Below, one piece after another: positions 34,336-46,211 of a DNA stretch of 64,000 bases. Position numbers and translations under genes: made by a program. Below the pieces are notes generated by a model. It saw nothing but the letters and a program-made list of their open reading frames with translations. It ran no database searches and was not told the DNA's origin. Origin of the DNA: Begonia masoniana (Eukaryota; Streptophyta; Magnoliopsida; Cucurbitales; Begoniaceae); the NCBI GenBank assembly GCA_022432975.1, contig CM039514.1:11346668-11410667 (forward strand), given 5' to 3'. How positions within the stretch are numbered: the first letter of the stretch is position 1; each line of letters opens with the position of its first letter.

Positions 34336-35142
34336 CTAGTTCGTGCGTGCGTAGAAATCCCTTGCACAGAACATAGGTTCATCTTGATACTCATCTGCTG
34401 TTTCTACATCTGGAACATGAACAACAGGAGAAACATGAGGAATTCTTTCTCCATCATTTGCAGCCCCTGCATCCCCTATTTCTTCTATTTGTGCCCCAGC
34501 AGTAAGCACTCTCTCATCAACAGGTTCATCAATGGCAATATCACCAGGACCAGCAATACCATCAGCAGTACCTTGCTGAGCAACATGAGCTAGATCAATG
34601 AATGACTCGTCCTCACAAACAACAACAACTTGAGCTACATCATCTCCAACAGCACTGAGAGAGACAACCAAAGGCTCATCACCTGAAGGAACAATCGGAG
34701 TAGCTGGACGAACTCCCTCATGATTCTCTCCACCTATGTCCAAACTGTCATCCACATGAGTTGGCTCACTATCACTTCTAGCCAAAGATGTGCTAAGATA
34801 TCCAATGTGAGTGATAACCCAGTCAGACTCCCATCGCATTTGATCTTCCAAATGACTTATATTGAATCTAATGGAAGAGGTGACATCGTCAATAGCTTTA
34901 CTTTGTTCTTTTTCCGCTTGAGTAATACGATTGGTCAGTCCTTGAATAGCAGCTGCAAAATGATTATACCGAGAGAGGGTGGTAGCTTTGAGTTGACGGA
35001 TCTGTGAGAGGCAGGAGGCTTCAAAGTGTTCTTGTTTTGAAAGAAGGAAAGCTTCAAAGTGATCTTGTCGGGAGATATAAAGGAATTGAAAGGATTCGAT
35101 GGTTGTGCCAATGCTTTCAATACACGCCCTAAGATCATGATA
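34336..35142 (-). pseudogene. Unrecognised acidic ORF upstream of the SIRE-like 3' LTR
   Basis: An open minus-strand frame from just after a TAA (35143-35145) to a stop at 34336, about 268 residues with no methionine until residue 102. The first half is helical and charged (HDLRACIESIGTTIESFQ, LTNRITQAEKEQSKAID). It contains a short duplicated phrase (QDHFEAF and QEHFEAS). The second half is strongly acidic, with many D, E and V. More of the same frame lies above the TAA, behind another stop, so it is a decayed fragment. Its place just before the polypurine tract is where SIRE elements carry an env-like ORF, but I cannot show homology. Confidence 0.45.
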
Positions 35143-35344
35143 TTATTCCTCATAAATAGAATTCCTCACAAGAGGATTGGAACGACCTTTAGTTCAAGGA
35201 GGAACACGAGCTGACAATTTAAATAATGGAATTAATATATGGATAATAAATTAGGTAATATTCAATTTGAGTCTTAAAGTATGATGTATTTAACAAAAAG
35301 AACCCTAAAGTTATTTTGTAAAAAACCTCACCGTCAAAGTATTA

Positions 35345-35505
35345 AAAACCTAACAAATTAATTCTTAACGACCCCCCGATCTCACTGAAGTGAAATCGGG
35401 GGTTCCCCACCCCCTGGTGCAGGGGTCACTAGTCACCACCCTCTGTTCTTGACAAAAATCATATCAAATGATATCAAATTTGCTTGTAATTTTTACAACA
35501 TATTT
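35345..35505. repeat. Dispersed repeat copy with hairpin (gggtcactagtcaccaccc family)
   Basis: It holds a 14-bp hairpin (about 35378-35404, cccccgatctcact against agtgaaatcggggg, one mismatch), then gtcaccaccctctgttcttgac and atatcaaatgatatcaaatt. Related copies lie at 36345-37060 and 37740-38330. It was split by the solo LTR at 35506. Confidence 0.65.
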
Positions 35506-36349
35506 TGTTGAAAATTATATGCCCAACATGCAAATGTAAGAGAACAGTTTTATATTACGTGAATAAATTTATATTGATTAATATTATGTTTGCATTTTAG
35601 ATTATGCTTTATTAAATTCATAGAAAATTCTTTGGCTATTTATGCAAGTTTTATATTAACATATATATTGTACATATATGAGATAAAATATAAAGATTAA
35701 TAATCAAAATAAATCCGTGACTTATATTTGAATTATGAAATCTTCAAATAATTTATAGTCATAAACATAGTTTATTTCATTAATAATGTATAGTAATATC
35801 TCGACTATATATTTAATGAGATAAGATAAATATATTTTATATAATATGATTATATATAACCGTGTCTATATAATCTGATAACCTCATTATAAGAATAATG
35901 TTGAATAACTCAAAGATCTGATAATCTACTATTGAGAACAGATCTATAAGTCTTCTTTGTTGGTTTTAGAGAGTCGTTCTCTAAATTCAAATAAATCGTC
36001 TCATGTGTTGACAATGCGATCTATCTTATATTGTGTGTGATATTATTTTATTCATCACGTCCACACGTGTTTATTTGAGGTGAGGAGGATTGACGGAGAA
36101 GATCGAAGGTTTCAAAGGCCGAGAAGACTGTTATCAAGTCTTCTTGTTTCTCGTACTTGTGTGAAAAATATTATTTCTTAATCTTTTAGATTAGATCTAA
36201 AATAAAATCAGATTTTTAATCACGTATGATTATTAAAATATCATAATAATGATTTGATTATGTTCATCATAAATTAGTTTCACACGTTATTAGTGTTGTG
36301 AATGCTAATAATTTCGCCGTGCGAGAAAATTATAAATTTTAACATATTC
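35501..36349 (+). mobile_element. Solo LTR, copia-like
   Basis: The LTR at 35506-36344 (839 bp, TGTTGAAAATT...ATTTTAACA) is flanked by tattt and tattc, a target duplication with one substitution. The repeat sequence on either side joins cleanly if the LTR is removed (tacaacatatt followed by cagcatatc). There is no primer site or internal region. It is homologous in reverse to 353 onwards. Confidence 0.75.
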
Positions 36350-37060
36350 AGCATATCATATGAAGATAATTTGGAAAGTTTCGTAATTTTTCAACACTTC
36401 TATAATTGATTATAATTTTTTTAAAACAATATTCTATAAAATAGACGTAAAGAATTACAATAAATCTTACAAGTATTTAAAAATCACGAACTTTCTAGAT
36501 TATTTTCCTGTAATATGTTAAATTTGTGGTAAAAATTTCAAACAAATTCGATATCGTTTGTTATATTTTATAATTTTAAAAATATTATAAAGTAGAGAAC
36601 GGATCCCATGCTCCAAGACCTAGGGGTGGGGACCCCCTATTCTTGAGAATGATGTCAAAATTATAATAAATCTTACAAATCTTGAAAAATTACGAAATTT
36701 TTCAGATTATCTTTCCATGATATGTTGAACCTATAATAAAAATTTCAAATAAATTCGATATCATTTGATATATTTTTTTATTTTTGAAAAAAATATATTT
36801 ATAAAGTGGAGAACGACCTCCCTTCTCCAAGATTGGGGTCTGTTCTCGAGAGTGATGTAAAAAGTTATAATAAATTTTACCCGTGTTGAAAAAATTACAA
36901 AATTTTTCAGATTATGTTCTTATGAAAGGATGAATGTGATAAAATTTCAAGTAAGTGTTGATATATATATATTTGGTCAAGATTTGGCGGTCACCACCCC
37001 GTTCTGAAGTGCAAAAGCAACACTCGGGACCGGGGGTGGGGATATTACCCATTAAATTTA
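36345..37060. repeat. Tandem-like copies of a dispersed repeat upstream of the ABC transporter
   Basis: Two to three imperfect units of about 200-250 bp each carry gagaacgg, accccc, then ttataataaatcttaca, tgaaaaattacgaaa, ttcgatatcatttgatat. The repeat runs to within about 50 bases of the transporter start codon, so little unique promoter sequence is visible. Confidence 0.7.
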
Positions 37061-37111
37061 GAGGAAATATAAATATTACAGAAAATAAATGAAAATGAAG
37101 AAATTATAGCG

Positions 37112-40100
37112 ATGAATCCCTGCAAAATCAAGAATGCAATGGCGATCTCTGGCAAGAACCTTTCCCTTCTCAATTCCACTTACTACTCGCAGAGAAATCA
37201 TTTCCCCACTACTTCGCCAAGCCTCGAGTTTCGATTTAGTTTTCCAATCTTAAAGTTTCATTCGAAGCATCAAATTTTCGTATTGGGAAACGATGTTTAT
37301 GGAGACGAGGGGTTCAAGTCATCCCGAGACTTGGATGGTTTTGTACGCCCTGTATTCCCTGGTGGTAGTTGGTGGAGTTTGCCTGATCATAAGGAAATAG
37401 AAACTGAAGAAGCCAACTTCGTGACTGTCTTCGTCGCTCTTCGTCGCATTTGGGAGTTGATTTCATACGATAATCAGTGGGTTATCTTCGTTGCATTTGG
37501 AGCTTTAACTGCTGCTGCGGTGTGTTGCTTGTAATTTTTCATAGAATTTTTGTGTTTTAGTTCACCTTTTGTGAATGAAAATTGATCTAGAATATGAGAT
37601 TGAGCTGCTGATGTGCATAAGTAGGTGCGAATGGCTTATTTTGCATTTGTTAAATTTTGGGTTAAAACCAATACAAACTCCAATACGAAGTTTATTTAAA
37701 TTACCCCTAAACTATAATACTTAACCACTTAAATCTTAAAGTATTAAAAAATTAATAAATAAAGTGAGATGGGGTGGTGACCACTCTTTCTTGACAAAAA
37801 ATATACTAAACAATATCATTTTTTTTTTAAATTTTTACTGCATGTTCAACATGTCATGACAAGATAATCTATAAGGTTTTGTGATTTTTCAACATTTGTA
37901 CGATTTATTATAATTTTTGACGTCTATTTTATAGAATATTGTTTAAAAATTATAATAAATCGTACAAGTGTTGAAAAATCACGAAACTTTCTTAATTATT
38001 TTCCCATGATATTGTGAACATGTGATAAAAATTTCAAAAAAATTCGATATCATTTAATATGTTTTTTGTAGAGAACGGGGTCACCACCCTCGATCTCACT
38101 TGAGCGATTCAAATCATACCAAATGACTTCGGATTTTCTTGAAATGTTTACCACATATTCACTATATCATGAGAATATAATTTAAAAAATTTTGTAATTT
38201 TTCAACACTTGTACGATTTATTATAATTTTTTACGTCTATTTTATAGAATATTGGTCACATAAGCACTTGACAGAATAGGAGGCCGTTCATTATAGATCG
38301 GCCCCCCGTTCTAAGAGTAAATTTAGATCGGGGGCGGATCTCTCAGGGTTTTAGTTGTTAGTTTTTTGATACTTTAAGATTATAGTTATTAAGGATTATA
38401 ATTTAAAAAGTAATTAAAGTAAACCCCATACTTTGAGGTTTATATTGGTTTTAACCCTTAAATTTTTAAGCAAAATGACCACATTAAGTAGACCTCACTC
38501 TTGAAAACTAGCTCGTGAAGGGAGGGTGGTCTACAAACTCTAATTCATTCCGCTAGTCTTTATCCCACCAAGTCGCTCTATCTGCCATGTCTTGGGTGGG
38601 TAATAATACCACGAGCTTAACCATAGGATGGTTTGCTACCGATTGTAATGACCACGTTGAGAAAAATCTATCGTTGAAAATTGGCTTGTAAGGGAGAGTG
38701 ACTCAGTATTTATATAACCATGCTCCCAATGATCACTTAAAAAATGTATGATAAATTAGATCATTACATTTAGATAGATTAAAAATGGTAACATTCAAAC
38801 AATTATATTTGGATGTTACTTCTGTATATTTGTGATATAATTGCATTGAATTGTGGTGCCACGAGCATACATTATGGATTACACAGAAAACTCTATGACA
38901 TAATGAAAACATCTGGAAAGAACTGATAGCGGTTTCTTTCTTGGGTTTATTTTATGTAAAAGTTTTCATTAGTTTAGTGGTTTATGAAGAATAAATTTTG
39001 TTAATTTGTGAACCTGCTGCAGCTTTCTGAGATCACCATACCAAGGATATTGACGACCTCAATTTTTTCTGCACAAAGTGGTGAGAACATTTTGTTCTCT
39101 AGGAGCTCAAATTTCTTGGTTGTATTATGGTTCACATCGGGGATATGCAGGTTAATTCTTCCATTATCAAACTTGTGTACGTATTTTGTCAAAAGAAAAC
39201 ATAAAAATGTCACAAATCAATTCCAACACCTGTAATTTTATATTTCTCCAATATTAATATAATATTTACATCTTTTGTAGTTTTCCATGCTAGCATTGTC
39301 TCCTAATTTCAAAAGTGAAGCTTTTTCTTAGGAGCCTGAATGTTGACATATATCATTTGGATTTTTCAGTGGCTTGCGGAGTGGATTTTTTGGCCTCGCA
39401 AATGTAATCCTTGTGAGTGCTTCATTTATTCCTTTGTAACACAAAGATTTTATCCAAGATCATCGTGCAATCATCCCACCCACCACAGGAGTCTATTATG
39501 AGCTTTCCTATGAGTCTTTTAGTAATTGATGCTGTTCATTTTTCATGGATAGTGTAATGCTAAAATACCACTGGAAGAACAATAAAATATACTTTTACAG
39601 AATTTCATGTGTTAAGTATCAGTTTCATAATTATTTTGCAAGGACATGGGATTGTTGCTTCAACTTGGGCCCATATAAAACTCAAATTTCTATTCTAGCA
39701 TGTGTATGTGAGAAAACTTTAAGATGAGACATATCCATATTCTGTCAGAAGCTAACAATAAATATTTTAGCTTCATAGAAAGTTGGAGTTTAGAGGAAAT
39801 AGCTGTATTTTTACTTTGAAAATATGAAATCATTCGTTCTTCGATTTTGCTGATAAGTCTTTTCTGTTTTTGATATGTCTCCTTCACAAAATGGATCTAA
39901 CAATATCTGGTTGATCACATGTCATTTTCAGCTTAATCGCATCAGGGAGACTTTATATTCAGCCATCATTTGTCAGGTATGAAATTTGGCATAAATGCTT
40001 GAGATTCTTTTTCAAGGGTTGTAAGCTAGATTCTTTAGGCTTAACACTTCTTTTCCTCTGCATAGTCCATTCAAGTAAGTTCCTAGTTTTGTTGAAATAG

Positions 40101-43100
40101 GATGTGTCCTATTTTGACCAAGAGACAGTTGGTGATCTGACTAGCAGGCTTGGGACAGACTGTCTAAAATTGACGAATGTTATTGGAGATAATATTCATC
40201 TCATTGCACGAAATGCTCTTCAGGTGATCTGTTTTGGATTGTCCTTCCTGATGAATTCAGTTCTGGATTTAAATTGTGTTACATCTTATGTTTAGGGTGC
40301 AGGTGCAATGGTTAATTTGCTGTTTTTATCTTGGCCTCTGGCATTTTCATCATTGGTGATATGCTCTATTCTGTCAACGATATTTTTGGTTTATTGCAAG
40401 TGAGCGTATTATCCTTTTCCTTACCTTTGTGAGATTAGTACTCTAAAGCAGTTACTTTTAAAAGATTTTTTTTTCTTGTGGAAGAGCTTGATCAAGTGGT
40501 TTTTTTTCTTTGTTTGTGAATATGCTTTTCCTTAAAGAGGGTGATAAATTATCACGAAAATGGTTAGTTTCATCTCCTTCATTTTTCCCATGATACAAGA
40601 ATCAAATTAAGTTGTTGTTAGTTCTTGTGCTTAAAATGATTTTTTTTCTCTTTCTTTTGATAGAGCACTGAGTTGAAGGCAACGATTATATTAACTGTTG
40701 AATTATTTGACTTGTTATGTTTCTTGTATAGCTGGATAATAGAGTTATTGTATTTGACTTTTAGCGTCTAACATAATGGTTACTTTTTTCTTTGTTTTAA
40801 GCATAAGATAATGTCCACTATGTTTCCATGTTTTATGCCTAATTTTATGTTAGAAAGAGACTAAATACTCTCTTAGGGCTGTATTATTTCAATAGATTCA
40901 GCATAAACATTGTCTTACAATATTAACCATGATGATGATTTTTACATAAATTTTTATCATTTTGGATGTTTTCCCAATATTGTCACCCATTCTTATTAAT
41001 AAACTGAAAGAAACGGAAGAAAAAGAATAAACGAGGAAGAAACAGACGTAGAAATCGAAACTACTTCTGAAAAGTTTGTGTCCAGCTATCTTATTGAAAA
41101 CAAAGTTTGTATACAGGTACCAAATGAAAGCGGCACAGATAATTCAGGAGTACACAGCTCGTGCCAATGAAGTAGGAGTCAAAATTATCATGCAAATTTG
41201 ATAATTCTGTGGCCTGAAAACTTTGCTAAGTTTCCTCCTTTTTGTTTCAGGCTGCAGAAGAATCACTTTCTTTGATTAAAACCGTCAGGGTTTATGGAAC
41301 TGAGGATGAAGAACTTAGAAGGTAAAAACTCTAATATTCTGGTTTCCTATTGTATTCTTATAGCTGGTTGTTTTGCTTAGTGAATGAATTCAGAAATGAG
41401 ATGTCGTTTCTGATATTATGACTCATTTTTATTCTATCAAAAAGATATTTTGCATCATTCTGCATGGTGTAGATACAAGCAATGGCTGGACAAGTTAGCT
41501 TTTGTTAACAATCGAGAGAGTGTGGCTTATGGAATATGGAATTTGAGTTTCAGTTCTCTCTTTCGTTTAACTCAGGTTTGACTCCTCTTTAAAGAATAAA
41601 AGTTAATCTTCACTGCCGGCATATCATTTTTGTGGTGATAATACTATTGAAATAGTGTATAGTTAATAAATGGCATGTAGGTGAAACTTCTTGCAATTCT
41701 TACTTTTAGTCTAGCTTATTATCTCCCATTTCTTTTGATGATCTCAATATGCCTTAGTTTCCATTGATTTTCACATTTGATAACGTCTTCCATATTGATA
41801 ATTATTCCTGAATCTTTAAAATAAAGGGATTGTTTATTGATCACTAAGGCTTGTGTTTGGCTAATACTTAGCTGAATCCTTTTGGTCTATGATTTAAAAA
41901 AAAAATCTGAACTTATTTAACTGAACTGCATTAACGTTCAGTTCCATATAAATGTGTAATGTAAATGTAGGTCTATTGATCTTTGTTTTTCCAATTAAAA
42001 TATAGGTTTTGGCCCTCCTATTAGGAGGAATGTCCATATTGAGTGGTCATGCATCGCCGGAGCAACTTATGAAGTATGTGTTGTACTGTGAGTGGTTGAT
42101 TTATGCAACTTGGAGGGTCACTGACAATTTGTCACTATTGCTACAATCAATGGCAGCATGTCAAAGGGTCTTTAACATAATGGATCGTTTGCCAAGTGAA
42201 CAATTCTTATCAAAAGGCAAGCACTAGTTTTCTTTTTTAACGATGATCATTGTCATTTTTGTTATAATCCCTTCAAGGAGTGGCAATTTTTGTTTTTTGT
42301 TTTTTTTGGCAATTTAGCCTGAATTCCAAGTCAAAAATAAATAAGACCTGTGATGGATACTGGAATACCAAGAATTTTAGTAAATGTATCCTATTTATTG
42401 ATTTAATGTGAGCGTTTGCTATAGTTCAGTTTGGGCGTTTTAATGTGCTTAGATTGATTATTTTCAAAATAAGATAATTAGTATCAATTTAATGAATTGA
42501 TACAGATGTTCTTACATAGAAATGTTAAAATAACCATTGTTGGTTCCTGCTAGTATTTGATTCAAATTTTAACGGTTTCATGTCATGTGGTGCATGAATT
42601 GATACAGGAGTAAAGTTGCAACCCTTAAAGGGACACATTCAGTTTGTCAACGTGTCTTTTCATTATCCTTCACGGGTACCAATAATTCAATTTTTTAATT
42701 ATTTTTCTGCCCCTCTTTTATGTCACAAAGGATCCATTATAATGTTCTTCAATTATGTTTATCTATAAAGTCGAGTACAACCTTCGAGTAAATTTATTGT
42801 CAATCTCAGTGCTCTTGCTCTAATACGTTGCCAGTTTTCATCAGACTATGGAAGTATTTGTTTTGTAATAGTAATCCACTCCTCTTTGGATTTCTTACGT
42901 TTTGATTATCAACTATTGATGTGTACCATGTACATGGGCAGGAACCTATTTTAGAGTGTGTTAACATTACTATTCAACCAAATGAAGTTGTTGCGATCGT
43001 AAGGATGCATTTATTATGTTTTCTTTCTTCTATTTGATTTGGCAGTTGTGATGGAGGTTTGTTTTAATGTGCTTTTAAAATTTTTAAGGTCGGTCTTAGT

Positions 43101-45453
43101 GGTAGTGGGAAAAGCACATTAGTCAATCTTTTGCTCCAGCTCTACCAACCAATTGATGGTCAGGTAAGTTTCCATTTTTGTTTCAATACTTTTGGCCAGT
43201 TGAATTTACAAATATTTATGATTTATTATTCTTCAACAATGTTAGATTGAATAATCACTTGCCTTTTACTCTTGGAGGAGTCAAACTCACTATGAATTCA
43301 TTTTTGGTGAAATTTACTGATGTAGAGGGCAAGCAAGCCCAACAAGTTCATGAATTGTGTTTTAGTTTTATTTTAATATTTTATCGTTATTTTAATTTTA
43401 GTCATTTTAATTTCAGTTTTCTATTTAAAAGGTTGAGATAGAGTTTTAGGGTGAGACTTTTGATCATTAATATAATTTTTCTTATTTTGAGAGTTATTTT
43501 TTTAGTATTATTATATTTTCTTGTTTTGATTACGAAACAAAACTTTCGCTGCACCATTTACTTATTAAAAAAGAATAAAGTTGCAGCTTTTGCACTGGGT
43601 CACTTTTTTATAGATGAAAAAGTGTCGGAGAAGTTAGTTTATGAAACTCTACTCCATGATGAAAGTCCCTGTGTCGCGAGTGTATCCAATTAAGAAGCAA
43701 TTTCCAGGGAAAAGGAGCTTTTAGAAATTGATCTCATTCTTTTCTATGATTTGCGTATTAGGATTTTTTTAACGAGAAAACACCTGGTTGTGGCAATTCT
43801 CAGGAATTCTTTTCCATCATAATTCTTTTTGAGGTAGATTTGTGGATGCACATAGGCTTCAATGTAAAGTCAGTCGAGGTTTTGAATTATTATTTTTTTT
43901 CCCATCAAGCTCGCCTTTTTTATGCATAGTATCTTGTTTTTCAAAATACATTATCCAAAGATAAAAATAGAAAATCTTAGAAAAACATTTTTTTATACTA
44001 ATCCAAAAAAAGACAGTTTCAGTTGTCTTCTCCGGGGTTCGAAATTTATTCTTAGTCTTTGTAAGATCAATATTTGTTTGATTGTTGAATGATTAGGGGC
44101 AGCTAACTTGCTTGGAAATGTGACATTTCCAACATGCCTAATAAACTTCTCTGTTTTCCCCTATTCACTCTCTATGGAATGGGATGAAAATACCATCTAG
44201 TGGGAGCAGTTGGTTGGTGCCATGATATTAGGATAGAATGACCTTTGCAAATATTCTTTTCCATTTGCAGATTTATGTTGATGGTTTTCCTCTCCGAGAC
44301 TTAGATATTAGCTGGCTGCGAGAGAATGTTGGATTTGTTGCGCAGGTCAGAATACAACCAAAAAAATACTTAGTTGGCTATAAAGATACCTTCTAATTTT
44401 CTTTTCAGACAGGAATCTCATCTCTTCCGCAAGACGATCAAATCAAATTTGCAATATGGTTGTATCCGGGAGGTTAAACAAAAAGATATAGAATGGGCTG
44501 CAAAGCAGGCTCATGCCCACGATTTTATCTCATCTCTTCCAGATGGTTATGAAACACTCGTGGATGATAATCTTTTAAGTGGAGGACAAAAGCAACGAAT
44601 CGCTATAGCCAGGGCAATTCTTAGAGACCCTGCCATTTTAATCCTTGATGAACCAACCAGCGCTCTTGATTTAGAAACTGAACACTTAGTCAAGGTATTT
44701 TCTTGTCATCATTTCATGAAAAAAAGTGGCGAAGGAGTAGTAAATTAAATTTGTCACTCTTTTATTTCTTATCCTACCTCTTACAATATTGCTAGGAGGT
44801 CCTCTATTCATGTAGAAATGGAACAAAACGGAAAAGAACGGTTATTGTCATATCTCATAGGTAAACTTTTCTCACCACTAGTTTTCTTCTGATCTCTTAG
44901 AATATTCTGCCTGATGGACCAATTTTTTGCAGACTCTCAACCATAAAAGCCGCTGATAGGATTATTGTCATGGATGGCGGTAGCATTGTCGAGGTAAGCT
45001 TTTGTCCCTTTAAAACAACTGCACGATTGGAATTGGACGATGCCCAAAACTTGACTGATATTTATTTCTATTTCCAAATCATATTTGACCATCGTTGCAA
45101 TTAAGAGACAGCCATTATACAAGCTTTTCAAAGTAGATCTGCAATAAAGATTTCAATAATTCTGGACTTAAATCCAAAATTTGATCAAATTTGACATGAA
45201 CTCTGATTGAAAACATGATAAGTTAGTGTGTCAGCTTTGAATTACTCATGACGTCTGCAGATTCAATATTTTTGATAACACTAAAAAGAAAAAGATCGAA
45301 TGAATGTCATTTGTTTGTATTGATAAAAATGTGTTGTAAATTTACATTTTTCGTGGATCTCACGTCATGTATATGTAGATTGGAGACCATGAAGCTCTCC
45401 TTCTCAAGGATGGATTGTATGCACGGTTGATTAAGTGTCATATAATGCAGTGA
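37112..45453 (+). CDS. ABCB26: Plastid half-size ABC transporter, ABCB26/TAP1-like, 18 exons
   Basis: Coding exons: 37112-37519, 39023-39150, 39370-39412, 39932-39976, 40101-40223, 40296-40399, 41117-41171, 41251-41321, 41473-41575, 42006-42216, 42608-42675, 42942-42998, 43089-43163, 44271-44345, 44413-44694, 44796-44860, 44933-44993, 45379-45453. They join in frame to 682 residues, near the about 700 of the Arabidopsis protein as I recall it. Exon 1 gives a Ser/Asn-rich, transit-peptide-like start and the first membrane segment. Exons 2-10 give the transmembrane domain ([35 protein letters not shown]). The nucleotide-binding domain has Walker [11 protein letters not shown]-loop VAQ/ESHLF, signature [15 protein letters not shown], Walker B with D-loop [12 protein letters not shown] and H-loop VISHRLST. 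All catalytic residues are present, so it looks functional. The substrate of this plastid subfamily is not established. Chloroplast envelope location is inferred from the family. Confidence 0.93.
37740..38330. repeat. Dispersed repeat copy inside intron 1 of the ABC transporter
   Basis: The same family as at 35345 and 36345 (gagaacggggtcaccaccct, ttcgatatcatttaatat). It contains a long imperfect inverted repeat, 37888-37984 (gtgatttttcaac...gttgaaaaatcac). It accounts for much of the 1.5-kb intron. Confidence 0.7.
38476..38712. repeat. Direct repeat pair in intron 1
   Basis: Two diverged copies of a roughly 60-bp sequence starting tgaccac lie at 38476 and 38649. They share the phrase tgaaaa-t-gct-gt-aaggga-g-gt. 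They may be ends of an unrecognised element. Confidence 0.5.
42217..42607 (+). other. GC-AG intron in the ABC transporter
   Basis: Exon 10 ends tcaaaag and the intron starts gcaagc instead of GT. The acceptor is tgatacag at 42600-42607. This choice joins SKG to [15 protein letters not shown] in frame and agrees with the ABCB26 family. AAG|GCAAGC is the usual context of GC donors. The next GT (about 42226) would bring in a stop. Confidence 0.85.
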
Positions 45454-45529
45454 CCTGATATGATATTTGGATGAACATTGAATTTTATACCAGGTTATTT
45501 GTGATTATTTTTTGTTTAAAATTTTCTTA

Positions 45530-45535
45530 AATAAA
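45530..45535 (+). promoter_or_regulatory. Possible polyadenylation signal of the ABC transporter
   Basis: aataaa lies 77 bases after the stop codon in a T-rich region. No other signal as good appears before element D begins at 45836. Confidence 0.5.
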
Positions 45536-45835
45536 ATCACTACTTCATTCATTCCAATTACTATTGTTTTTATTTCAGGCCAAAGATCGAAAGTTCTAAT
45601 TCTTTAATGAAACTGGTGCGAGGTTCTCTCTAAAACTATGTCTTTCGAAAGCATGCTCGGGAATATTCCCATCAGATTACTACAAATTCTTTTTTTGGCA
45701 ACAGTCCTGAACTGCCAAACCAATCCAAACCATTGTCTAGTGGATGGTTTGGTAAGTACTTAAGAATTTTGAGTTTGTGTCATTATAGTTTATTAGATTG
45801 TATATTTAATTTATATATGGTAATCTATAATGTTG

Positions 45836-46160
45836 TGATAAGGGTAGAATTTAGGTTGGTTTAGTGAGAAGGAGAAGGAGATAGACAGTTCGCTGGAAAA
45901 GAAGTAGAAAGAGAGAGAGAGAGGATTGTGTTCGCTGGAAAAGCAGTAGAGAGAAAGAGAGAGTCAAAGAGAGAGAGTAACAGGGAGAGATTTAATATTC
46001 ACTTTCATGCCTTCCCTCGGTAGAGTTACAGGCTTTAAAATAAACAACAGCAACAGAAAACAAGTTAACTAACTACCCATAAACAATTAACTACCCATAA
46101 CCCATGATTAGCCAACAACTAAATAATGGTGGAAGACCAAGTCAAGCTTTGCACGTATCA
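45836..46160 (-). repeat. Element D 3' LTR
   Basis: 325 bp. It has a purine-rich gagaga tract at about 45908-45990. It begins about 380 bases after the ABC transporter stop codon. Confidence 0.93.
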
Positions 46161-46211
46161 TTCCTTCCCCCTTAAGAATCCTTGTCCGCAAGGATAAAAT
46201 CAAGAAAAGTT

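Larger units (their letters stand above)
32772..35215 (-). mobile_element. SIRE-like Ty1/copia remnant, 5'-truncated
   Basis: Read on the minus strand: an ORF region (35215-34336), then an AT-rich stretch with ctccccctttgac phrasing, a polypurine tract (33991-34003) and a 3' LTR (33990-32772). The LTR ending in ATCCTGCA and the purine run before TGTTAAC are typical of SIRE/Maximus copia elements. That assignment is from memory of such elements. gag, protease, integrase and RT are absent here. Confidence 0.6.

Noticed and set aside
42009..42227. Stand-alone small gene at 42009-42227
   Set aside because: It is exon 10 of the ABC transporter read through into its intron.
43178..43693. Open frames in the intron between exons 13 and 14 of the ABC transporter as a nested gene
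   Set aside because: AT-driven hydrophobic frames with no domain. The splice sites on both sides fit the transporter model.
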